From: JAUHWS01 sp964571805
Lineage (GTDB): Bacteria; Patescibacteriota; Gracilibacteria; UM-FILTER-43-11
Length of the DNA: 6,150 nt
Direction: 5' to 3'
Assembly (NCBI GenBank): GCA_964571805.1
Contig: CAZNDI010000067.1
Coordinates: 1-6,150, forward strand
This document shows, piece after piece, positions 1 through 4,883 of the stretch. The translations under genes were made by a program, and so were the position numbers. Position 1 is the first letter of the stretch. Each line of letters opens with the position of its first letter. The notes beneath the pieces are model-generated. The model was given only the letters and a program-made list of their open reading frames with translations. It searched no databases and was not told the DNA's origin.

Positions 1-530
1 AGTCTGTTCTGTTTGTAGCCCACAAGCACTGGACTCAATTTTTACCAAAAACCTTAAACATCGTCTTTTTTGGCTTGATGTTTCCCTGGATTTTTTACTT
101 TGCGGGATTGAAACTTAGTTTTTATGTGATTATTATTTTTTTATGGATGTTTGCTGCTCTAATTCGACTTTTTTATGATTGGATCAATTGGTATGCCGAT
201 GTTTGGATATTCACGAACATGAGCATCATTGTGGTGGAGTGGCGGGGTATTTTTTCTAACACCTCGCAGCGCATTGGCTACGAAGATGTGGAGGGGGTGG
301 CCTTCACGATCAAGGGGTTTTGGGGCACGATGATGCGCTTTGGAGATGCTACCCTTCAGGTGATTTCGGGTTCTCATATCACGATGAAGGATGCCAAAAA
401 ACCCAAAGAGATTGAATTGGCGTTGATGAAGCATCAAGGCAGTTTTTTAAGCTCCCGAGACATGGCGCATAGTGATGGGCTCAAGCAGATGCTCTCACAA
501 ATGATGGCCCATCATCTTCGAAGGAAGTGA
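1..530 (+). CDS. Bacterial PH-like domain membrane protein, 5' end cut by window
   Basis: The frame is open from base 3 to the TGA at 528-530 (175 residues), so the start lies upstream of the window; the TTG/ATG at 75-80 falls inside the first membrane segment and is unlikely to be the real start. Two hydrophobic segments occupy about residues 17-36 and 38-60. They are followed by a soluble beta-rich part beginning at YADVWIFTN, with VVEWRGIF, a central GFWGTMMRFGDATLQ and a final KKPKEIELAL helix. This order (membrane hairpin, then TN..I...G.F....I...V..V......G....FGD....) resembles the bacterial PH-like (bPH, YdbS/YdbT-like) families. Those are membrane-attached proteins of mostly unknown role, so no specific function is assigned. 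It is the only gene in the window ending in TGA. A short spacer with a promoter for the next gene follows, so it is probably not cotranscribed with it. Confidence 0.8.
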   Translation, partial: SVLFVAHKHWTQFLPKTLNIVFFGLMFPWIFYFAGLKLSFYVIIIFLWMFAALIRLFYDWINWYADVWIFTNMSIIVVEWRGIFSNTSQRIGYEDVEGVAFTIKGFWGTMMRFGDATLQVISGSHITMKDAKKPKEIELALMKHQGSFLSSRDMAHSDGLKQMLSQMMAHHLRRK

Positions 531-576
531 TTTTTGGCTCAAATTAAAGCCTTCTCAACATTTATTAAATTTAGAA

Positions 577-604
577 TTTACAACGGTGAATATTTAATTA
601 CAAT
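577..604 (+). promoter_or_regulatory. Sigma70-type promoter for the 644-1069 gene
   Basis: TTTACA at 577-582 and TACAAT at 599-604 are separated by 16 nt. Each hexamer differs from the sigma70 consensus at one position. Transcription would begin near 611, giving a roughly 30-nt A-rich leader before GTG 644 with no Shine-Dalgarno motif in the usual position. The site lies in the non-coding spacer after the PH-domain gene, which supports a separate transcription unit. Confidence 0.55.
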
Positions 605-643
605 GAGGGGGAGCGAAAAAAATAAAAAACAAAAAAAGATCTG

Positions 644-1069
644 GTGAGCGCCGGGTCAAAAAATAAAATGAATTTCATTATCACTATCCTTATCATTTTT
701 GTGATAGCGGATGTCCTCATTGTGGGCTACGTTATCTTTAAACGTTCCCGCAAAAAACTCAATCCAAAGTTGATTGAAGAGATTCAGACGGAATGGAAGA
801 AGCTCATTCGAGAAAATGATCCTCGTCATGCCATCATGGAGGCTGACAAGCTTCTTGATCATGCCTTGGCCCAGATGGGGTATTCGGGAAGTTTGGGGGC
901 AAAGCTCAAAAAAACGCCCAAATTGTTTAGTAAGATCAATGACGTGTGGGCCGCGCACAAGGTGAGAAATAACATTGCCCACAAGCTGAACTACGAAATC
1001 ACGGAAGCCATTTATAAAAAAACCATGCTTCAGTTTAAGGAAGCCTTTAAAGATTTAAATATTTTTTAA
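644..1069 (+). CDS. Membrane-anchored small protein with HEPN-like RNxxxH motif
   Basis: This 141-codon frame has one N-terminal membrane helix (about residues 10-32) followed by KRSRKK, which predicts a cytoplasmic soluble part. The rest is helical: an acidic/basic stretch, EADKLLD at 66-72, GSLGAKLKK at 82-90, then HKVRNNIAH at 105-113. RNNIAH fits the RN-x3-H signature of HEPN domains, many of which are metal-independent RNases or tRNA-binding helical bundles. I recall similar short anchored proteins as common but uncharacterised in CPR genomes. RNase activity here is inference; the motif may be only structural. GTG 644 is the longest possible start (stop at 623-625). ATG 668 would give 133 residues and begins directly at the membrane helix; neither has a ribosome binding site, so the start is undecided. 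The CoaE-like gene follows after 77 bp and may be cotranscribed. Confidence 0.8.
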   Translation: MSAGSKNKMNFIITILIIFVIADVLIVGYVIFKRSRKKLNPKLIEEIQTEWKKLIRENDPRHAIMEADKLLDHALAQMGYSGSLGAKLKKTPKLFSKINDVWAAHKVRNNIAHKLNYEITEAIYKKTMLQFKEAFKDLNIF

Positions 1070-1077
1070 GCAGTTCG

Positions 1078-1146
1078 TGGCTAGCGGTTAGCGATCAGCA
1101 GTATTATTGCGATAGGCTCTCCGCTCTCCGCTGAACGCTCTCCGCT
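1078..1146 (+). repeat. Inverted array of 7-nt units (CTNNNCG), abutting the next start codon
   Basis: On the + strand, 1117-1146 reads as consecutive 7-mers CTCTCCG, CTCTCCG, CTGAACG, CTCTCCG and then CT, ending at the base before ATG 1147. On the - strand, 1078-1098 reads as CTGATCG, CTAACCG, CTAGCCA. The two halves form an imperfect hairpin: 1083-1099 pairs with 1130-1146 at 14 of 17 positions, across a 30-nt loop. The outer CT and CG are kept while the three middle bases vary. It fills most of the spacer between the HEPN-like gene and the CoaE-like gene and occupies the place where a ribosome binding site would be. Confidence 0.75.
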
Positions 1147-1728
1147 ATGACATTAGGAATTACTGGAAAAATAGGGGTAGGAAAGGGTGTGGCAGCAGCC
1201 TTTTTTGAGCAACGGAAATGGGTTCTGCTAGATGCGGATAAGATGGCCCATCAACTTTATCAGCCTTATAAGCGGGTGTGGAAGCAGTTGGTGGAACGTT
1301 TTGGAGAGGCGATTTTGAAGAAAGACGACGTGATCGACAGGCAAAAGTTGAGGCAATTTGTTTTTGGCTCCAATTCCGCCTCTAAAGAAGCTCTAAAAGA
1401 TTTGAATGACATTGTCCATCCTGAGCTCAAAAGGACGTTGAAGGATGAGGTTTATTTTTTGACTAAAAAACATAAAAACGTGATCATTACGGCGACTTTG
1501 TGGCAAGAGTTGGGCCTTTTTGACCTTTGCGACAAGGTGCTTCTCATCCGTGCCGGCGATGCTTTGACTTACGAACGCGTGCACAAGCGGGATGGAATGT
1601 CGTTTGACATGTTCGAAGGCCTCAATGCTCAACAATCTGAACCCCCTCATCCTGATTTTGTGGTGGAGAATGAGGGAGATTTTCAGAGTTTATATAAACA
1701 GTTGAATCTAGTGGTCAATTCTTTATAA
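1147..1728 (+). CDS. coaE: Dephospho-CoA kinase-like protein with altered P-loop
   Basis: CoaE phosphorylates dephospho-CoA with ATP in the last step of CoA synthesis. This 193-residue protein follows the family order: P-loop region GITGKIGVGKG (4-14), LDADKMAH (28-35, the usual DAD motif), IDRQKLRQFVFG, LNDIVHPELK, a RxxxRDG lid (VHKRDG) and PDFVVENEGD near the C-terminus. E. coli CoaE is 206 residues, so it is essentially full length. Two departures stand out. The P-loop Ser/Thr after GK, which normally helps bind Mg-ATP, is glycine (G14). The usual PLL(F/V)E segment reads ATLWQE. It is therefore a CoaE-family protein, but its activity or substrate may differ. ATG 1147 is the only sensible start and lies directly after the heptad repeat, without a Shine-Dalgarno motif. 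No other CoA genes are nearby. The end of the gene overlaps the likely gatB promoter. Confidence 0.8.
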   Translation: MTLGITGKIGVGKGVAAAFFEQRKWVLLDADKMAHQLYQPYKRVWKQLVERFGEAILKKDDVIDRQKLRQFVFGSNSASKEALKDLNDIVHPELKRTLKDEVYFLTKKHKNVIITATLWQELGLFDLCDKVLLIRAGDALTYERVHKRDGMSFDMFEGLNAQQSEPPHPDFVVENEGDFQSLYKQLNLVVNSL

Positions 1729-1729
1729 T
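1702..1729 (+). promoter_or_regulatory. Probable gatB promoter overlapping the coaE stop codon
   Basis: TTGAAT at 1702-1707 and a perfect TATAAT at 1724-1729 are 16 nt apart. The -10 box covers the TAA stop of the CoaE-like gene. Transcription would begin around 1736, at the first base of the ATTGAAA repeats, so the repeat hairpin would make up nearly the whole 60-nt gatB leader. Support is sequence match and position only. Confidence 0.5.
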
Positions 1730-1733
1730 CATT

Positions 1734-1790
1734 ATTGAAAATTGAAAATTGGCGTGTGGAATCTTCAATTTTGAATCTTTAATTTTCAAT
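1734..1790 (+). repeat. Inverted array of 7-nt units (ATTGAAA-like) in the gatB leader
   Basis: On the + strand, 1734-1750 holds ATTGAAA, ATTGAAA, ATT. Read on the - strand from 1790, the right half gives ATTGAAA, ATTAAAG, ATTCAAA, ATTGAAG, then ATTCCAC. Every unit begins with ATT and keeps a strict 7-nt period. Arms 1734-1750 and 1774-1790 pair with one G-T wobble and one mismatch over 17 positions, across a 23-nt loop. The array ends 5 nt before ATG 1796, leaving no space for a Shine-Dalgarno sequence outside the hairpin. The architecture matches the repeat before coaE, but the unit sequence is different. Confidence 0.75.
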
Positions 1791-1795
1791 CAAAA

Positions 1796-3220
1796 ATGGA
1801 ATACGAAGCCGTCGTTGGTCTAGAAATTCACTGCCGCATCAGTACTAAAACCAAATTATTTTGTCGTTGTAGTAATGATATTTTTAATGCAGAGCCTAAC
1901 TCTCATGTTTGTCCGATCTGTATGGGGTTCCCGGGGATGTTGCCGCTGATGAATGAGGAGGCTATTCATAAGGGGGTGAAAGGGGCGTTGGCTTTGGGGT
2001 GTTCGATTCCTGAGTTTTCTAAAATGGACCGGAAGAGCTACTTCTATCCTGATTTGCCGATGGGTTATCAGATTTCCCAATACGATTTGCCGGTTTCAGA
2101 GAGGGGGAAGATCATCATTCAAAAAGAAGATGGGACGAAAAAAGAGATTGGAGTGACGCGCCTACACTTGGAAAACGATGCCGGGAAGCTCACGCACACG
2201 GCTGGGGGGAGTTTGGTGGATTATAATCGCAGTGGGACTCCATTGGTGGAAATCGTCAGTGAGCCAGACATGCGAACGCGCGAAGAAGTGAGTTTGTACG
2301 CCCGCCAGATCCAAAAAATCATGCGTTACGTGGGCACGAGCGATGCCGACATGGAAAAGGGCCAGATGCGTTTTGATTTGAACATTTCCCTTCGTCCCGT
2401 CGGTCAGGCGGAATTTGGCACGCGGGCAGAGGTCAAGAATCTCAATTCTTTCAAAAGCTTAGAAAAAGCCTTTGACTATGAATTTTCTCGCCAAAAAGAA
2501 ATTTTAGAATCTGGGGGTAAGATCGTCCAAGAAACTCGGGGGTGGGATGATGAAAAAGAAATCACGTCCTCTCAGCGTTCCAAAGAGGAGGCAGCCGATT
2601 ACCGTTATTTCCCTGAGCCCGATATTCCTCCGCTTTTGATCACTCGAGAAATGGTGGAAAAGTTGAGATCTGAAATTCCGGAATTGCCTGAAATCAAAGC
2701 CTCCCGCTATCACTCGGAATTTGGTTTGTCGGCGGAGGATGCTAATAATATCGCTTCAAATTTAGACTGGGCGAACTATTTTGAAGAAGCGGTCCAAATT
2801 TCAAATGCTCCAAAGAAGACCGCTAATTGGTTTTTAAATGAACTTTTGCCTTTTTATAAAACTTCTATTTTAAGTATAAGTCTAAGAGATAAATTTAGCC
2901 CTGAGAATCTCGGTAAATTAGTAAGGATGATTGAAGAGGGTTCAGTTACTGGAAGCCTTGCAAAAAGTCAGTTTTTAGAAATTTACAGTAAAAATAGAGA
3001 TCCTGAAGTTTATTTGGCTCCATTTAAGGTGGTTGAAGATATTCAAGAATTAGGAAAAATCTGCCAAGAGGTCTTGGATCGCAATCCTCAAATGGTGGCC
3101 GACTTTAAAGGGGGGAAGGAAAAGGCTTTAGGTGGCTTGGTGGGCCAGGTGATGGCGGCAAGTAAGGGGGCGGCGAATCCGAAATCGGTGAATGAGGTTT
3201 TGAGGAAATTAATAGGATAA
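1796..3220 (+). CDS. gatB: Asp-tRNA(Asn)/Glu-tRNA(Gln) amidotransferase subunit B
   Basis: GatB is the tRNA-binding and kinase-like subunit of GatCAB, which converts misacylated Glu-tRNA(Gln) or Asp-tRNA(Asn) to the correct amide form in organisms lacking GlnRS or AsnRS. The 474 residues match the usual length. Visible motifs: VGLEIH (7-12) with the metal-site Glu10 and His12, a zinc-type CxC (23, 25) and CPxC (39, 42), RKSYFYPDLPMGYQISQ, the family signature DYNRSGTPLVEIVSEPD, YRYFPEPDIPP, and a C-terminal YqeY-like tail domain with GGLVGQVMAASKGAANP. One oddity is LENDAGK (125-131), where LEEDAGK is usual. ATG 1796 gives the standard N-terminus but has no Shine-Dalgarno motif; it lies just after a heptad-repeat hairpin. 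gatA and gatC are not in the window. The 3' end overlaps the opposite-strand gene by 12 bp. Confidence 0.97.
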   Translation: MEYEAVVGLEIHCRISTKTKLFCRCSNDIFNAEPNSHVCPICMGFPGMLPLMNEEAIHKGVKGALALGCSIPEFSKMDRKSYFYPDLPMGYQISQYDLPVSERGKIIIQKEDGTKKEIGVTRLHLENDAGKLTHTAGGSLVDYNRSGTPLVEIVSEPDMRTREEVSLYARQIQKIMRYVGTSDADMEKGQMRFDLNISLRPVGQAEFGTRAEVKNLNSFKSLEKAFDYEFSRQKEILESGGKIVQETRGWDDEKEITSSQRSKEEAADYRYFPEPDIPPLLITREMVEKLRSEIPELPEIKASRYHSEFGLSAEDANNIASNLDWANYFEEAVQISNAPKKTANWFLNELLPFYKTSILSISLRDKFSPENLGKLVRMIEEGSVTGSLAKSQFLEIYSKNRDPEVYLAPFKVVEDIQELGKICQEVLDRNPQMVADFKGGKEKALGGLVGQVMAASKGAANPKSVNEVLRKLIG

Positions 3221-3922
3221 ATCACTCTCTATCCTTTCAAGTGTCCAGCCTTTACTATTACCATTTATCACATAAGAATTACCCAATTTGAATTGAGGGT
3301 GGGTGCCTTTTTTAAGGCTAGAAATTCTCTCTATTGTAGTGCCTTGTGTACTATATCCTGTAAGACTCATTATTTGACTTATAGTAACCATTCCCCCTAC
3401 TAAAGCCTTTTCTATGAAGGCTAAAAAATCAATGACACTTCCTTTCTGCATTCCGATTTGTTGTAAATCTAAATTAGGATGAGCATTGAGATAAAATTCG
3501 GACAATAAGCTTATCGCTGAATCACTAAAAGTAACTTCATTGTGTCTTCGTGGACCTTGTTGGGTTGTGATCCTGGTCTTAATGAACGCTTTGATTTTAT
3601 CCAAAACCTCTTCCGGACTAAGTTCAGCTGGAGGAGCTTGCACCTCATTCAAGCCTGTCGCACTCTGAATTCTTTCTCTATAATTCCGGACATATTCATG
3701 TGCTAACGTTTCCCTGTGTGCATCTAAAATGTCTGATTTCAGCTGAGCTACAACAGGCAAATCTTTCAGTGTTGTTTTAAGGAGTATAATTTGTGCTTCA
3801 ATGGCCGCTCTAGCTTCGATGACACGCCTCCGAGGTATATTAAAACTTAAGTTTGGAGGGTGATTTCTATATAATTCATTACTGAGGATGCTAACCCAAA
3901 ATGGTTCACTCCGCTTAGCCAT
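3209..3922 (-). CDS. Unrecognised protein, possible C-terminal helix-turn-helix
   Basis: A 237-residue soluble protein on the opposite strand to the other complete genes; I do not recognise a family. It has a basic N-terminus (MAKRSEPFWVS), a long charged helical part at about residues 30-95, a proline-rich linker (QAPPAELSPEEV, about 94-106), and a C-terminal part of about 110 residues. Within this, VTISQIMSLTGYSTQGTTIERISSLKK (about 178-204) looks like a helix-turn-helix followed by a short beta hairpin, so a DNA-binding role is possible but only inferred. No signal peptide or membrane segment is visible. ATG at 3920-3922 is preceded by an AT-rich leader without a Shine-Dalgarno motif and by a strong promoter. 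It is divergent from clpP and overlaps gatB tail to tail by 12 bp. Its composition looks more AT-rich than the neighbouring housekeeping genes, which fits an acquired accessory gene. Confidence 0.75.
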   Translation of the reverse strand: MAKRSEPFWVSILSNELYRNHPPNLSFNIPRRRVIEARAAIEAQIILLKTTLKDLPVVAQLKSDILDAHRETLAHEYVRNYRERIQSATGLNEVQAPPAELSPEEVLDKIKAFIKTRITTQQGPRRHNEVTFSDSAISLLSEFYLNAHPNLDLQQIGMQKGSVIDFLAFIEKALVGGMVTISQIMSLTGYSTQGTTIERISSLKKGTHPQFKLGNSYVINGNSKGWTLERIESDLSY

Positions 3923-3954
3923 TGTAAAAATGTTATGAATTTATTATATAAACT

Positions 3955-3982
3955 ATTTTATTATAAATAAATTTTTTGTCAA
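3955..3982 (-). promoter_or_regulatory. Sigma70-type promoter for the 3209-3922 gene
   Basis: On the - strand, a perfect TTGACA (3982-3977) is followed after 16 nt by TAAAAT (3960-3955), one mismatch from TATAAT. The start point would be near 3948, about 25 nt upstream of the ATG at 3922. The spacer and surroundings are very AT-rich. By match to consensus this is among the best promoters in the window. Confidence 0.55.
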
Positions 3983-4061
3983 ATAAATTTTCTGCGATGA
4001 GGAAGGTATTTCTATATTTCTCATGATTACAATTTTAAAGAATGCTTCCACCAAAATAAAA

Positions 4062-4070
4062 TGCTATAAT
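4062..4070 (+). promoter_or_regulatory. Extended -10 promoter for clpP
   Basis: TGCTATAAT matches the extended -10 form TGNTATAAT exactly; no convincing -35 box lies 16-18 nt upstream, as is usual for this class. Transcription would start near 4077, giving a leader of about 44 nt before ATG 4121. The 198-nt spacer 3923-4120 is divergent and otherwise holds only the opposite-strand promoter. Confidence 0.45.
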
Positions 4071-4120
4071 TTTTTCAGGTTAAGCGCCTTGTGACATACT
4101 TAAATCTTTAAAACCAAACC

Positions 4121-4790
4121 ATGAAATACGAAATCACATCTCAGATCAACCAGGGGATTGGCAACTACCTCATCCCGACCGTCATCGACAAAACCCCCAA
4201 CGGAGAACGGGCTTATGACATCTACTCTCGCCTTCTTAGAAGAGCGCATCATCTTTTTGGGCACCGGCTTCAACGACGAAATGGCCAACGCCATCGTAGC
4301 CCAACTTCTTTTCTTGGAAAAACAAGACCCCAAGAAAGACATCACCCTCTACATCAATTCTCCAGGAGGCGCAGTCACCGCCATGTTTGCCATTTATGAC
4401 ACCATGCAACTGATCAAATGTGACGTCTCTACCGTTTGTATGGGTATGGCCGCCTCAGCAGGCTCAATCATCCTCATGGGAGGCACCAAAGGAAAGCGTT
4501 ATATTCTTCCTCATTCTGAAGTGATGATCCACCAACCCCTCGGTGGGGCCCAAGGTCAAGCCTCAGACATCGGGATCCAAGCCGAGCACATCTTGCAAAC
4601 CAAAGACATCCTCAATCAAATCGTGGCCAAGCACACCGGTCAAAAGCTGGAAAAAGTGGAAAAAGACATGGACCGCGACAATTTCCTCCGTGCCACCGAA
4701 GCCTTGGAATACGGGCTAGTGGATCACATCATTGGTGACAAAGAAAGCATGATTAAGCCTAGTCGGAAATTTGTGGATCACGGACGCTAA
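4121..4790 (+). CDS. clpP: ATP-dependent Clp protease subunit ClpP, with a +1 frameshift near 4235
   Basis: ClpP forms the barrel-shaped serine protease that degrades proteins fed by Clp ATPases. Two frames together make one complete ClpP. Codons 1-39 from ATG 4121 give LIPTVIDKTPNGERAYDIYSRLL at 17-39; the sequence then continues one base later as EERIIFLGTGFNDEMANAIV to the TAA at 4788. The joined product is 222 residues. The catalytic triad falls at Ser112 (GMAASAGS), His137 (VMIHQP) and Asp186 (DRDNF). Subtracting a 15-residue propeptide gives 97, 122 and 171, the E. coli mature numbering as I recall it, so nothing but one base is out of place. Without the shift, the first frame would end after 92 residues near 4399. 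The frame from TTG 4158 alone lacks a real ClpP N-terminus. The cause may be a sequence error, a mutation or a programmed shift; the shift point reads CTT-CTT-AGA. There is no Shine-Dalgarno motif. Confidence 0.93.
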
Positions 4791-4827
4791 ACACGTAGAT
4801 ACGCGATTAATCGCGTATTTACGTGTT
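4790..4827. repeat. 38-nt near-perfect palindrome between clpP and tgt
   Basis: Arms 4790-4808 and 4809-4827 (19 nt each) are complementary at every position except one G-T wobble (4798 with 4819). In RNA this would form a long hairpin with a TTAA loop. The left arm contains GTAGATACGCG and the right arm CGCGTATTTAC. It starts on the last base of the clpP stop codon. No T-run follows, so it is not a classical intrinsic terminator, although it could still protect the clpP 3' end. Its central 30 nt (4794-4823) has the same length and arm motif (GTAGANACGC) as the palindrome inside tgt, which suggests one repeat family. Confidence 0.8.
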
Positions 4828-4848
4828 ATATCAAAAAATCCTGCAGGG

Positions 4849-4876
4849 TTATAACTGTGGGATTTTATATTACAAT
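4849..4876 (+). promoter_or_regulatory. Weak candidate promoter placing the tgt transcript start at its ATG
   Basis: TACAAT at 4871-4876 (one mismatch to TATAAT) lies 16 nt after a weak TTATAA (4849-4854). The expected start point, about 7 nt downstream, coincides with ATG 4884, which would give a leaderless tgt mRNA. The -35 match is poor, so this is tentative; tgt may instead be read through from clpP. Confidence 0.3.
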
Positions 4877-4883
4877 TGAGAAC

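Noticed and set aside
528..642. The PH-domain gene frame stays open for 38 codons after its TGA, suggesting a UGA=Gly code or readthrough.
   Set aside because: The extension is low-complexity and A-rich, contains a good promoter, and ends in another TGA. Core genes show normal lengths with no internal TGA, so the standard code fits.
1078..1790. The spacer repeats as a CRISPR array.
   Set aside because: Units are 7 nt, contiguous, without spacers, and in inverted orientation; no cas genes are present.
3214..3235. Hairpin AGGATA/TATCCT at the convergent gatB end as a bidirectional terminator.
   Set aside because: The stem is only 6 bp, AT-containing, with a 10-nt loop and no T-run on either side.
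4158..4790. A ClpP frame starting at TTG 4158 as a complete gene.
   Set aside because: Its first 26 residues are unlike ClpP, while the overlapping frame from ATG 4121 encodes the true N-terminus. The TTG start is a frameshift artefact.
4837..4850. Short palindrome around CCTGCAGG before tgt.
   Set aside because: Only 14 nt with a wobble; expected by chance and with no clear role.
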